Positions 7,649 through 16,066 of a stretch of DNA of 64,000 nt are shown one piece after another. A model generated the notes under the pieces. That model saw nothing but the letters and a program-made list of their open reading frames with translations, did not search any database and was not told where the DNA came from. The first letter of the stretch is position 1. Every line of letters begins with the position of its first letter. The stretch is from contig NZ_RDBO01000020.1 of assembly GCF_008120935.1 (NCBI RefSeq), positions 1,103,379 to 1,167,378 of the forward strand, written 5' to 3'. The translations under genes were made by a program, and so were the position numbers. Source of the DNA: Streptomyces sp. sk2.1. GTDB taxonomy: Bacteria > Actinomycetota > Actinomycetes > Streptomycetales > Streptomycetaceae.

Positions 7649-8214
7649 CTTCCGCGCGCACCGGCACGGACGTCCCGGTCCGGCCCGATCGGACCCGCGC
7701 TTTTCCTCACGTACAACACCCCGTCGCCGTCCTGTAATCGGACCGGGGGGTCAAGGGTGCGAACCCCCGGTCCACCCGCGCGAGTGCGGTGTGGGATCAC
7801 TTCCGTACATCGGTGGGCCGCGTGCTCACAGGGTTCCTACTGTCAGCGGTATTGCTCGACGACCGCAACGGGGGGTTACCCGTGACGATGACAACCAAGG
7901 CGTACGAGGTCGACCGGCAGGGCCTCGTCCACGCCCTACGGCCGGGGACCGGGACCGTCCTTCCGGTCCGTGGACCCGGACCCGTCCGCCGCACGCCCGG
8001 ACCGTGCGCACCACCGCCGCTGCCGGGCCGAACAGCCGTGACCACACCCGACATCGGCCCCCGGGTGAGGGGCGGGGAGGCGTGCGGGGGTTATCCCCAC
8101 CCCTCGTACGGTAGCCGTCCGCATTCTGTCCGGGGCGGGCGGCTTCGTACGGTGGAGCCACCGCGGCGGAGCGCACGCGGCGCACACCCGTCCGAACCTT
8201 GGGGGAAGATCATC
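7649..8214. other. 566-bp intergenic region with a hairpin
   Basis: No supported gene. A perfect 10-bp inverted repeat (GGACCGGGGG 7740-7749, CCCCCGGTCC 7764-7773, 14-nt loop) lies near the start. The frame of the downstream lipoprotein stays open back to about 7789, but its upstream part is Pro/Arg-rich, has no signal sequence and is not convincing as coding. Confidence 0.4.
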
Positions 8215-8979
8215 GTGGCAGTCCGTACCCGTGCTCTCGTCGCGTCCGGTGGGGCCGTGCTCATGGCTCTCGTGCTCACTGGCTGCGGCGGTGCGGACGT
8301 CGGTGACGCGCCTACCGAGCACAAGTCGTTCGCGTTGAACGGGAAGACGCTGACCATCCGTGCCGGCCACTCGTCGGTGGAGCTCGTGCCGGCCGATGTG
8401 CAGAAGGTCGAGGTGACCCGGCGCGTCGACGGATGGGTGATGTTCGGGAGCGGGCCCGAACCGCGGTGGGACATGGAGGACGACACGCTCACCCTCAAGG
8501 TGAAGTGCGATGCCCTGATCAGCGACTGCGTCTCGGAGCACCGGGTGAAGGTGCCGCGCGGGGTGCGGGTGGTCGTCGAGGGGGACGACGGGAGGATCAC
8601 CGCGTCCGGCTTCGACACCCCGCTCTCGCTGACCGCCGACAACGGCAGGGTGACGGTCCGGGACTCCAGTGGTCCGCTGGAGCTGAAGAGCGACAACGGG
8701 CGCATCACCGGCGAGCGGATCTCGGCCCCGTCCGTGTCGGCGCAGTCCGACAACGGCAGGGTCCAGCTGGATTTCACCTCCGTGCCGGACCGGGTGGACA
8801 CCGTGAGCGACAACGGAGGGATCGTCGTCGTCCTGCCGGGCGGCGGCACGAAGTACTCCGTGGACGCCTCCGCCGACAACGGGCGCGTCTCGGTGGACGT
8901 GCCCCGCGGCGAGGGCAGCCGCCATGTGGTGAGGGCCCGGAGCGGCAACGGCGAAATCGACGTCCGCAGCGCGAACTAA
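8215..8979 (+). CDS. DUF4097-type beta-repeat lipoprotein
   Basis: This 254-aa exported protein starts (GTG 8215) with a lipoprotein signal peptide ending in the lipobox LTGC, so Cys near residue 24 should be lipid-modified. The mature part carries about six repeats centred on DNG(R/G)(I/V) (for example ITASGFDT, TADNGRVTV, SDNGRITGE, SDNGRVQLD, ADNGRVSVD, SGNGEIDV). This spacing forms the single-stranded beta-helix of the DUF4097 (adhesin-like) family. These proteins sit outside the membrane and probably have a structural or sensory role; no enzyme motif is present. A longer in-frame start upstream is rejected because the signal peptide begins here. Confidence 0.85.
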   Translation: MAVRTRALVASGGAVLMALVLTGCGGADVGDAPTEHKSFALNGKTLTIRAGHSSVELVPADVQKVEVTRRVDGWVMFGSGPEPRWDMEDDTLTLKVKCDALISDCVSEHRVKVPRGVRVVVEGDDGRITASGFDTPLSLTADNGRVTVRDSSGPLELKSDNGRITGERISAPSVSAQSDNGRVQLDFTSVPDRVDTVSDNGGIVVVLPGGGTKYSVDASADNGRVSVDVPRGEGSRHVVRARSGNGEIDVRSAN

Positions 8980-9050
8980 CCGGCCTGTGTGTTCGTCCTT
9001 ACCTGGTGGGAGAATGTACCGGGCAGGGCGAGACGGCACGGGAGAGGGAT

Positions 9051-10430
9051 GTGACGGCGACACACGCGCGGCCGCGGGCGAGAGCGGGTGGGAGTTCCGC
9101 CGTCAGGGATGTCCTCGGGCTGATGCTGTTGCCGGTGCCGCTGCTCGTGGCCGCGCTGCCCGCCGCCTTCGCCGGTGGCGGCACGAGACGGTGGTTCGGC
9201 GGGCGCGGGGAGGGCCAGCGCGCCGACGCGCAGGCGGCGAAGGACGCCGCCGCGTCGGCCTTCTACGAGCTGGACACGGCCCAGCGCGACCTGCGGATCT
9301 CCATCGAGACGATCACCGCCGTCGACAGCTCCCCCCGTGCCCGCAAGGCGGTGGACGACTTCGCCGCTCTCGGGCAGCGGATCGACGCGGTCAGTCATCT
9401 GTACATCACCGCCGTCGACGCGTACGACCTCGACCGGGACGATCTCGAACCGTCGGTCGCGGCCCGCGCCCGGACCGAGCTGACCACGGCCAGGGACGAG
9501 CTGATACGGGTCAAGGGCGAGCTGGACCGGTTCGCCCAGGGGCTCGGTCCGCTGCTGGGCAGTGCGGAGACGCAGCTCGCCCGGCTCGCACCCGCCGTGG
9601 AACGGGCCCGGCAGGCACTGCTCGGTGCGAGCAACGCGCTCGACGCGGTGCGGGCCTCCGGGCTGCGGGCGGATCACCTCGCCGCACGGCTGGCGGCCCT
9701 CGCCCCCGAGCTGACCAGGCTCAACGAGGGCGCGGGCCGGCACGGCGTCCAGGAGACCCTGCAACGTGCCGACCGCGTCCTGCGCGACGCCGAGGCCGTA
9801 CGGGCCGAGGCGGACGAGCTGCCCGCGCGGGCCGCCGAGATCGACCACCGGCTGGTTTCGCTGCGCACCAGGGCCCAGGCGCTGACGAACCGGGCCGACT
9901 CGGTGGAGCCGGTGCTGAGCGAGCTGCGGCGGCGGTTCTCCGCGGCCTGCTGGCAGGACCTCCAGCCCGTTCCCGAGCAGGCGGTCGTCAACGTGCGGCG
10001 GGCCGAGGAGAAGCTGGAGGAGGCCGCTCGGGCCAGGGACGAGCAGCGATGGGCCGACGCGACCTCCCGGCTGAGCACGGTCCGCGCCCTGCTGAACGCC
10101 ACGGACGAGGCGGTGTCGGCGGCCGGTGACCGGCTGCAGCGGCTGGACGGCGTGGCCAAGGACCCGCAGCAGGAGATCCAGCGGACCCGGTTCGCGGTCC
10201 GCGACGCCCAGCGCCTCGCCATGGAGGGGCGCAGCACGCCCGATCCGCGCCACGCCCGTCCGCTGGACGACGCGGTGGCCCGGCTGGACCGTGCCGTCAC
10301 CGCGCTGGAGGGGCGGCACCCCGACTACTGGCACTTCCTGACCGAGACCGAGGCGGTGCGGCGGACCGCCGCGCGGGTGGTCTCCGAGATCCGTGAGGAG
10401 CGCGGGGCCGGGGCCGGTTCCGGGGGCTGA
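9051..10430 (+). CDS. Membrane-anchored coiled-coil protein
   Basis: This 459-aa protein has a short basic N-terminus, one hydrophobic helix (VLGLMLLPVPLLVAALPAAF, about residues 22-42), then some 400 residues of almost unbroken alpha-helix rich in Ala, Arg, Glu and Leu with heptad spacing. There are no Cys-rich, catalytic or nucleotide-binding motifs; a lone CWQD sits near residue 300. The layout recalls EzrA-like scaffolds, but homology is not claimed. GTG 9051 follows GGAG at 9041-9044. It is probably a cytoplasmic or periplasmic structural protein; which side of the membrane is not clear. Confidence 0.75.
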   Translation: MTATHARPRARAGGSSAVRDVLGLMLLPVPLLVAALPAAFAGGGTRRWFGGRGEGQRADAQAAKDAAASAFYELDTAQRDLRISIETITAVDSSPRARKAVDDFAALGQRIDAVSHLYITAVDAYDLDRDDLEPSVAARARTELTTARDELIRVKGELDRFAQGLGPLLGSAETQLARLAPAVERARQALLGASNALDAVRASGLRADHLAARLAALAPELTRLNEGAGRHGVQETLQRADRVLRDAEAVRAEADELPARAAEIDHRLVSLRTRAQALTNRADSVEPVLSELRRRFSAACWQDLQPVPEQAVVNVRRAEEKLEEAARARDEQRWADATSRLSTVRALLNATDEAVSAAGDRLQRLDGVAKDPQQEIQRTRFAVRDAQRLAMEGRSTPDPRHARPLDDAVARLDRAVTALEGRHPDYWHFLTETEAVRRTAARVVSEIREERGAGAGSGG

Positions 10431-10550
10431 TCCCGAGGTCCGGTTCCGGGGTTCGATCCCTGGACCCGATTTCGAGGTCCGGTCCCGGGGCTGATCCCGG
10501 GACCCGATTCCAAGGTCCGATTTCGGGGTCGAGTTCCCGGGGCCGGATCT
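10407..10550. repeat. Degenerate ~38-bp tandem repeat
   Basis: Three to four diverged units of 38-39 bp carry the shared blocks GGTCCGGTTCCGGGG, TGATCCC and GGACCCGATT(C/T). The array begins in the last codons of the coiled-coil gene and fills the gap before the DUF4383 gene. Confidence 0.5.
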
Positions 10551-10630
10551 CGGGCGCGGGCCCGGGCCCTGATGTGCGGTGGCCGGGGCGTGGGCGGATC
10601 CTGGTGGTAGTACGCCCGAAGGAGGCCGAC

Positions 10631-11215
10631 ATGGCCACCCACGCACTGCACCTCCCGGGGCGGCGCACGCCTCGTCGCCGCAAGGCCACCGCGCTCGACA
10701 AGCACCTGCCGGTCGACCACCGGCTCAGCCGGGTCTACCGGGTCGGGGCGGGACTGATGGGGCTGGTGCTGTTCGTCTTCGGGATCCTGGGGCTGATCAA
10801 CAGGATCGGTTTCTTCAGCACCGGCGGGGCCACCGTCGCGGGCCTCAACACCAACGGCGCCCTCAGCGTCCTGTCCATCTGCGTCGGGCTGCTCCTGTTC
10901 ATCGGGATGGTGATCGGCGGCAACTTCGCCTCGACGCTCAACATGGTGCTGGGTGTCGCCTTCATCCTGAGCGGCTTCGTCAATCTCGCCCTGCTGGAGA
11001 CCGAATACAACTTCCTCGCCTTCCGCATCCAGAACGTGCTGTTCAGCTTCGTGGTCGGGCTGATGCTGATGGTCTTCGGGATGTACGGGCGGGTCAGCGG
11101 CGGCCTTCCGCACGACAACCCGTACTGGCGGGCCCGCCACCCCGAGGAGGCCGAGCGGGAGATGCGGCTGAGCCGGAGGGCGGCGACCTCGATGCCGGTG
11201 GTCCGTCGCCGTTAG
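10631..11215 (+). CDS. DUF4383 membrane protein
   Basis: This 194-aa protein has a basic N-terminal tail (RRTPRRRKATALDKHLPVDH) and four transmembrane helices: VYRVGAGLMGLVLFVFGILG, ALSVLSICVGLLLFIGMVIG, FASTLNMVLGVAFILSGFVN and VLFSFVVGLMLMVFGMYGRV. The family hallmark is NRIGFFS between helices 1 and 2 and LLETEYNFLAFR between 3 and 4. GGAGG lies 6 nt before ATG 10631. The C-terminal tail (RARHPEEAEREMRLSRR) is charged and cytoplasmic. Function is unknown; the family is widespread in actinobacteria. It ends 9 bp before the FmdB gene. Confidence 0.85.
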   Translation: MATHALHLPGRRTPRRRKATALDKHLPVDHRLSRVYRVGAGLMGLVLFVFGILGLINRIGFFSTGGATVAGLNTNGALSVLSICVGLLLFIGMVIGGNFASTLNMVLGVAFILSGFVNLALLETEYNFLAFRIQNVLFSFVVGLMLMVFGMYGRVSGGLPHDNPYWRARHPEEAEREMRLSRRAATSMPVVRRR

Positions 11216-11218
11216 CCT
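11213..11218 (+). promoter_or_regulatory. Possible -10 box for a leaderless fmdB-type transcript
   Basis: TAGCCT ends only 6 nt before ATG 11225 and overlaps the stop codon of the DUF4383 gene; no Shine-Dalgarno sequence precedes the ATG. Confidence 0.4.
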
Positions 11219-11224
11219 GGGGCC

Positions 11225-11452
11225 ATGCCTCGATACGAATACCGCTGCCGCTCCTGCGGAGACACGTTCGAACTCAGCCGCCCGATGGCGCAGTCCTCGG
11301 ACCCGGCCTCCTGCCCCGCCGGGCACGACGACACCGTGAAGCTGCTGTCCACCGTCGCGGTGGGCGGGTCGTCCGCCAAGTCCGCGCCCGCCGCTCCGTC
11401 GGCCGGTGGCGGGGGCGGGGGCGGTTGCTGCGGCGGGGGCTGCTGCGGCTGA
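11225..11452 (+). CDS. FmdB-family zinc ribbon protein
   Basis: This 75-aa protein has a single zinc ribbon: MPRYEYRCRSCGDTFEL gives the first CxxC (Cys8, Cys11), and SCPAGHDDTVKLLSTVAVG supplies the second ligand pair (Cys and His). The tail is Gly-rich and ends in GGGGGCCGGGCCG-like double-Cys repeats, common in Streptomyces FmdB proteins. The family was named from a formamidase operon regulator and its true role is unclear; the ribbon probably binds zinc in the cytosol. The start has no ribosome-binding site and may be leaderless. Confidence 0.9.
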   Translation: MPRYEYRCRSCGDTFELSRPMAQSSDPASCPAGHDDTVKLLSTVAVGGSSAKSAPAAPSAGGGGGGGCCGGGCCG

Positions 11453-11460
11453 GCACGGAT

Positions 11461-11499
11461 GGCCCCGGAGTCGCTCCCCGAAGCGACGGCTCCGGGGCC
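11461..11499 (+). terminator. Terminator between the FmdB gene and the O-methyltransferase gene
   Basis: GGCCCCGGAG (11461-11470) pairs with CTCCGGGGCC (11490-11499); the loop holds a second short stem CGCT/AGCG. The two genes converge, so it may serve both strands. Confidence 0.75.
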
Positions 11500-11529
11500 G
11501 TCACCGTTCGCCGTTCGTCACCCGCCCGC

Positions 11530-12189
11530 TCACTTCCTGCGCGAGAGCGTCAGGCCGTCGGAGACGGTCAGCATCACGCTGTCCATCCGCGGATCCGCGG
11601 CCACGTGCTCGTTGAACTCCTTGATCGCCGCCGCTGCGCCGGTGGCCCGCGGGTCGGTCACCCCGCCGTGGAAGAGCACGTTGTCCGTGATGAGCAGGCC
11701 GCCCTGCCGCATCCGGGGCACCAGCTCCTCCCAGTACGGGATGTAGTTGCCCTTGTCCGCGTCCAGGTAGGCGAGGTCGATGTGCGGCTCGGCCGGCATC
11801 GCCCGCAGCGTGTCGAGCGCGGGGGCGATGCGCAGCTCGATCCGGTCCGCGACGCCCGCCTTCTCCCATGCCTCCCGGCCGTACGCGGTCCACTCCTCCG
11901 AGATGTCGCAGGCGATCAGCCGGCCGTCGGCGGGCAGTGCCTGCGCCATCGACAGGGCGGAGAACCCGGTGAACGTCCCGACCTCCACGATGTGCCGGGC
12001 CCCGGTCAGCCGGACGAGGAAGGCGAGCAGCGGTCCCTGCTCCTCCGCGGACTGCATGCCGGCCTGCTCGGGCAGGCGGGCGTACGTGGTCCCGATCAGT
12101 TCGCGCTGCACCGCGTCGAGCGGCGGGTTGTGCGCCAGCATGTAGGCGTACAGCTCGTCCGTGATCTTGGTGTCGTTGCCCTTGGTCAT
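11530..12189 (-). CDS. SAM-dependent O-methyltransferase (catechol/caffeoyl-CoA type)
   Basis: This 219-aa class I methyltransferase of the Methyltransf_3 family is usually a Mg-dependent catechol-type O-methyltransferase. Visible motifs are HIVEVGTFTGFSALSMAQAL (motif I, SAM-binding, about residues 66-85), LIACDISEEW (motif II acidic residue) and IDLAYLDADKGNYIPYW (metal-binding DADK, near 140). LLITDNVLFHGGV near 165 also fits. The first 60 residues form the helical lid. ATG 12189 follows AGGAG. It may act on a catechol or flavonoid-like metabolite; the in vivo substrate is not evident from context. Confidence 0.9.
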   Translation of the reverse strand: MTKGNDTKITDELYAYMLAHNPPLDAVQRELIGTTYARLPEQAGMQSAEEQGPLLAFLVRLTGARHIVEVGTFTGFSALSMAQALPADGRLIACDISEEWTAYGREAWEKAGVADRIELRIAPALDTLRAMPAEPHIDLAYLDADKGNYIPYWEELVPRMRQGGLLITDNVLFHGGVTDPRATGAAAAIKEFNEHVAADPRMDSVMLTVSDGLTLSRRK

Positions 12190-12273
12190 CCTGTGCTCCT
12201 CGTGCCTCGATCGGCCTGTGTGCCGGTACCCGGCGTCAGGATGATCTTCCCTCCCCGGGGCCCCGGGCGCCGC

Positions 12274-13179
12274 CTATGCCCGGAGCACCCCCGGTTCCCG
12301 GAACCCTTCCGGTGCCCGGAGCCCGCCCGACGCCCGGAACTCCTCCGCGGTCCGGAGGAAGCGCCGCAGGATCTCCTCGCCCGCGACCACGCCGCGCCCG
12401 GCCGTCACCTCGGCGTGCGGGGCGCTCCAGCCGGTGTCGGCCAGTTCGCCGTGGGCGGGGCGCCAGGCGCGGTCCGCCGCCAGGAGCAGGTCGGCGTCGA
12501 GGAGGCTGTCGCCCGCGGCGAGGGTGAGCGCGGCGCCGGTGCGGCGGGCCACCTCGTCCATCGCGGCGCTCTTGGTGAGCGGTCCCGGTACGGCGTAGAT
12601 CTTGCGGCCCTGGAGGGAGACCGTCCAGCCGCGGGTCCGCGCCCACTCCCCCAGTTCCTCGACCCAGCCCCCGGGCAGCAGCGCGCGTTCCACGACGAGG
12701 TAGGCGAAGAGGTCCTCGGCGACCCGCTCCTTGAGCATCCAGGCGGGGTCGGCCGCGGCCAGGAGGTGTGCGCGCACCTCGGCGAGCGGGGCGCATTCGT
12801 CGGCGAGCCCGCGGGTCACCCGTCGCTGCCAGTCGGGGTCGGACTCGCCGTCGACGAGGAGGTGCCCGCCGTTGGCGCAGATCGCGAACCGCGGTGCGGG
12901 GCCGGGCAGGTGGACGCGCCCGTACTGTTCACGGGTGCGCGTGGTCGTCGGTACGAAGACCGTGGTGCGGGCCAGTTCGTCGAGCAGCGCCGCCGCCGTC
13001 TCGGTGAGGTGGGAGAGCGGCTTGTGGTCGTACACCTCCACGCAGAGCAGCCGGGGGGCCTCGGCGTCCGGCATGGTGAGCTGGAGCGCCCCCGCGGAGT
13101 AGATCAGCGTGCGGTCGAGATCGCTGGCGACGAGCACCACGGGAGCGGAGTCGGGGGCGGGGGCGGAAGCCGGGGACAC
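12274..13179 (-). CDS. HAD phosphatase of the Ter-linked biosynthetic module
   Basis: This 301-aa HAD hydrolase carries VASDLDRTLIYS (nucleophile Asp20, Asp22), TTTRTREQYGRV (motif II Thr), GPLTKSAAMDEV (motif III Lys) and LAAGDSLLDADLL (motif IV, near residue 225). This cap type, with DLDRTLIYS, is the form found next to PRTase/TRSP/PELOTA genes in Ter-linked clusters, where it is thought to dephosphorylate a nucleotide-like product. The GTG at 13179 directly abuts one arm of the 60-bp inverted repeat and has no clear ribosome site outside it; a GTG at the PVVLVASD segment is an alternative start. The C-terminal 40 residues are a low-complexity Arg/Glu/Gly tail. Confidence 0.85.
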   Translation of the reverse strand: MSPASAPAPDSAPVVLVASDLDRTLIYSAGALQLTMPDAEAPRLLCVEVYDHKPLSHLTETAAALLDELARTTVFVPTTTRTREQYGRVHLPGPAPRFAICANGGHLLVDGESDPDWQRRVTRGLADECAPLAEVRAHLLAAADPAWMLKERVAEDLFAYLVVERALLPGGWVEELGEWARTRGWTVSLQGRKIYAVPGPLTKSAAMDEVARRTGAALTLAAGDSLLDADLLLAADRAWRPAHGELADTGWSAPHAEVTAGRGVVAGEEILRRFLRTAEEFRASGGLRAPEGFREPGVLRA

Positions 13180-13316
13180 GTGTCGGGTTGATCCACCCGA
13201 AGTACACCAGGGGAGCGACGGGCGCGGACGGCAGGGCGGCGGTCACTTGGACTCCACCGCCCTGCCGTCCGCGCCCGTCGCTCCCCTGGTGTACTTCGGG
13301 TGGATCAACCCGACAC
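13180..13316. repeat. Perfect 60-bp inverted repeat with 17-nt spacer
   Basis: Arm 13180-13239 and arm 13257-13316 are exactly complementary over 60 bp; the spacer is 13240-13256. On the minus strand the first arm is the last coding part of the PRTase-StiP fusion gene (encoding VGLIHPKYTRGATGADGRA), the stop codon lies in the spacer at 13243-13245, and the second arm fills the gap up to the HAD start codon. There is no T-tract after it. It is far longer than a normal terminator. Confidence 0.95.
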
Positions 13317-15927
13317 AGGAGTACGGGAGTTCGTCGACCTCCTCCACGGGTACACCCCGCTGCTCGGCCAGCAGCCGGATGTGGTCGAGGTCCGCGCCCG
13401 CGCCGCGCTTGGCGAGGATCTTCCACGGGACGCGGCGCAGCAGTACCCGGGTCGTCTCGCCGACGCCCGGCTTGACCAGGTTCACGTCGTGGATGCCGTA
13501 CTCCTCGCTGATGCGTTCCACGGCGGCCCAGCCCTCCCAGGTGGGTGCCCGGTCGGCCGTGAGCAGTTCCTTGGCCCCGGCGTCCACGGCGTCGGCGACC
13601 TCGTCGAAGTGGGCGGCAACGGTGTCGAGGAAGTGGCCGGACACATCGGCGTCCGCCAGCTCACGGTAGAACTTCGCGCCGTGGAAGTCCTGGGGGCCGA
13701 CCAGGTCGGCGCGGAGCACGGTCCGCGAGATCAGTCCGGAGACGGTGGAGTTCAGGCAGGCGGACGGGATGAGGAAGTCCTCGCGCGTGCCGTAGGTGCG
13801 GACGCAGCCGCCCGGGTCGGCGAGTACCGCGATCTCGGGGTCGAAGCCCTCGAACCCGGCGAGCGCCTCGGACAGTTCGCGGGTGATCGCGCCCTTCCCG
13901 GTCCAGCCGTCGACGAAGACGACGTCCGCCGGGTCGTGGTGGGCGACCAGCCAGCGCAGGGCGTTGGCGTCGATGCCCCGGCCCCGGACGATGGAGACGG
14001 CGTAGTGCGGCAGGTCGACGCCGTGCCGGTGGCGGGCCCAGCGTCGCATGAGTACGCCGACGGGCGTACCGGCCCTGGCCAGCGAGACCAGGACGGGGCG
14101 GGGGCCGCGCTCGGCGAGCACCGTCTCGGTGACGGTGCCGACCGCTCGGGCGACCCGGGCGGCGGACAGGTCCAGCGCCGCCCTGAACAGCTCCTGGTAC
14201 CGCTCGGACGGCTGGTACTCGACCGGCAGCGACTCGGCGTAGTGCGCGCCACCGCTCTGTATCGCCTCCTCGCGCTCCTCGGTGGGCGCTTCCAGTTCGG
14301 CGTCCGAGAGGTCCTGGAGCAGCCAGCCGACCTCGTCCGGCGCGTAGGAGGAGAAGGCGGGGCCGCGAAGTGGCTCGGGCAGCACGGTGGTTTCCTGCCG
14401 TTCGGATCCGTCGGAGGAGGAAGAAGGAGAAGGGGAGGAGAGGGAAGTGGGGGTGGTGGCGCCCTTCTGTGGAACCGGGGGCACGTACGAGGGGACGACT
14501 GCCAGCAGGACATGGTCGGTGTGCGCGGCGAGCTGCGCCAACAGGCCGTCCGGCGCGTGCAGTTCGGGGGTGTCGGCGGTGGAGTCGACGGTCAGCACCA
14601 CGGCGTCGAACCCGGCGCCCGCGACGTTGTACGCGTACCGGTCGCCGGGCCCGTCGGCCGGGTTGTCGTGCGCCGGGAAGACCAGCCGGCTGCGTATCGC
14701 GTAGCCGGGGTCGTCCACGGCGAGGACGGGGGAACGCGTCGTGGTGGAGTAGCGCACCTCGGCGTCGAGGCGGTCCTCCAGCGCCGTGCCCAGGCGCAGG
14801 GGGGCGTACATCAGCTCCTCGAAGCCGAGGACCAGTACGCGGCGGGCGTCGCCCAGCGCCTCGGCGACGCGGTCGGCCATGGCGGGCAGGGCAGGTTCCA
14901 GCGCCGTCCGGTGGGCAGGGGTGAAGCCGTGCCGCCCGCCGTCGGGGACGCCCGCGGGCCACCGGAGGTCCACCCGGGTGCAGGGCCGGACCGCGGACGC
15001 GGCGGAGGCCGGTCCGGTGTTCCGCGCGCGCCCGGCCCCGTCCGCCGATTCCGTTTCCGGTCCTTGTTCCGGTCCCTGCCCGGGTCCCGATTCCGGCTTC
15101 CGTTCCGAATCCGGTTCCGGTCCCCGTTCCCGCCCCGGTCCCCGTTCCCGCTCCGGTTCGTGGGCGGCGACCAGGGCCTGCCCCTTCTCCAGGACGCCCT
15201 CCGGGAGGAGGACCGTGCCCGCGCTCCGTGCCACCAGGTCGATGCGCGCGCCCGTCTCCTCGGCGAACCCGGTCAGCCCTTCCCGGTCGGCCGGTGACCT
15301 CATGTCCACGAGGGCGACGATGACGTAGCGGCTCCGCGGGTAGCGCTCGTGCAGCGCGCGGATGGTGTTGAGCACGGTGTTGCCGGTGGAGAACTCGTCG
15401 TCCACCAGCACCAGCGGCCCGTCGGGGGCCACGGCGGCCGACGGGGCCGCCAGCAGCTCCGGGTCCTCCGGGAGCAGCAGGTGCGAGGTGGCGTGCGAGT
15501 GGGACTCCTCGAAGCCGCCCGCCTGCGCCACGCCCTCGACGGGGCGGCGCGTGGAGTGGAGGTACGGCGCCAGGCCCAGGCCGTCGGCGACCGCGTGGCC
15601 GAGACCGGTGGCCGTCTCCGCGTAACCGAGCACGACCGCCCGGCCCGCCTCGGCGTCACCGAGGAGTTCGCGCACCCGTCGGCCGAGCTCGAATCCGGCG
15701 CCGTACACGACGGAGGGCTTCTGCGGCACGTGCTTGCCGAGCACGTTCGAGACGAGGAGGTGGGCCCGCTTGGGGTTGCGGCGCAGGGCGAGGCCCAGCA
15801 GTTCTCTCAGCTCGCCGTCGCCGTCGGGCCTTCCGTCGCCGATGAGCTCCACGCCCAGTCGCTCCGTCACCCAGCTGCCCGACCACACCACGTTCGCCGT
15901 CTCTTTCCTCGCCGCGCGCCCGCTCAT
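13243..15927 (-). CDS. Fused PRTase-TRSP-StiP-PELOTA protein of the Ter-linked module
   Basis: This 894-aa protein is read as four domains in order. First is a phosphoribosyltransferase with PRPP loop LVLVDDEFSTGNT (172-184). Next, after an Arg/Glu/Gly/Pro linker (about 256-305), comes a TRSP domain (VDLRWPAGVPDGGRHGFTP to VLLAVVP, 319-479). After a Ser/Pro linker (486-515) comes a StiP/PRTase_1-type domain (FSSYAPDEVGWLLQDLS, with GTPVGVLMRRW, VFVDGWTGKGA and CVRTYGTREDFLIPSACLNS). Last is a PELOTA-like RNA-binding module (TRVLLRRVPWKILAK to LPYSCVGLIHP). In Ter-linked clusters these act together, proposed to make or sense a nucleoside-like metabolite. The two halves are often separate genes; here no stop intervenes. 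ATG 15927 is preferred over an upstream ATG (15987) because the conserved region begins here. The last 20 codons form one arm of the 60-bp inverted repeat. Confidence 0.85.
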   Translation of the reverse strand: MSGRAARKETANVVWSGSWVTERLGVELIGDGRPDGDGELRELLGLALRRNPKRAHLLVSNVLGKHVPQKPSVVYGAGFELGRRVRELLGDAEAGRAVVLGYAETATGLGHAVADGLGLAPYLHSTRRPVEGVAQAGGFEESHSHATSHLLLPEDPELLAAPSAAVAPDGPLVLVDDEFSTGNTVLNTIRALHERYPRSRYVIVALVDMRSPADREGLTGFAEETGARIDLVARSAGTVLLPEGVLEKGQALVAAHEPERERGPGRERGPEPDSERKPESGPGQGPEQGPETESADGAGRARNTGPASAASAVRPCTRVDLRWPAGVPDGGRHGFTPAHRTALEPALPAMADRVAEALGDARRVLVLGFEELMYAPLRLGTALEDRLDAEVRYSTTTRSPVLAVDDPGYAIRSRLVFPAHDNPADGPGDRYAYNVAGAGFDAVVLTVDSTADTPELHAPDGLLAQLAAHTDHVLLAVVPSYVPPVPQKGATTPTSLSSPSPSSSSDGSERQETTVLPEPLRGPAFSSYAPDEVGWLLQDLSDAELEAPTEEREEAIQSGGAHYAESLPVEYQPSERYQELFRAALDLSAARVARAVGTVTETVLAERGPRPVLVSLARAGTPVGVLMRRWARHRHGVDLPHYAVSIVRGRGIDANALRWLVAHHDPADVVFVDGWTGKGAITRELSEALAGFEGFDPEIAVLADPGGCVRTYGTREDFLIPSACLNSTVSGLISRTVLRADLVGPQDFHGAKFYRELADADVSGHFLDTVAAHFDEVADAVDAGAKELLTADRAPTWEGWAAVERISEEYGIHDVNLVKPGVGETTRVLLRRVPWKILAKRGAGADLDHIRLLAEQRGVPVEEVDELPYSCVGLIHPKYTRGATGADGRAVESK

Positions 15928-16066
15928 CGGGACACGCCCGTTCGCCGCCGGACAGCCGTCCCGCGCCGCATCACCGCACCCGGCCACATGCCCGCCGCGC
16001 CTCGCCGTATGCCTGCCGTTCGCCCTGCGTCCGTCCCCCGTCGTGCCCCCGCCGCGCGTCCCGCGC

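Noticed and set aside
7736-7776. tRNA-like stretch with GGTGCGAACCCCC
   Set aside because: It is a simple 10-bp inverted repeat with a 14-nt loop; the T-loop spacing is wrong and there is no matching acceptor arm or CCA.
10448-10475. GGGTTCGATCCC-like T-arm motif
   Set aside because: It lies in a tandem repeat array with no D-arm, anticodon arm or acceptor stem; not a tRNA.
15928-15987. N-terminal extension of the PRTase fusion protein
   Set aside because: The extra 20 residues are not part of the PRTase fold and the internal ATG at 15927 begins the conserved region.
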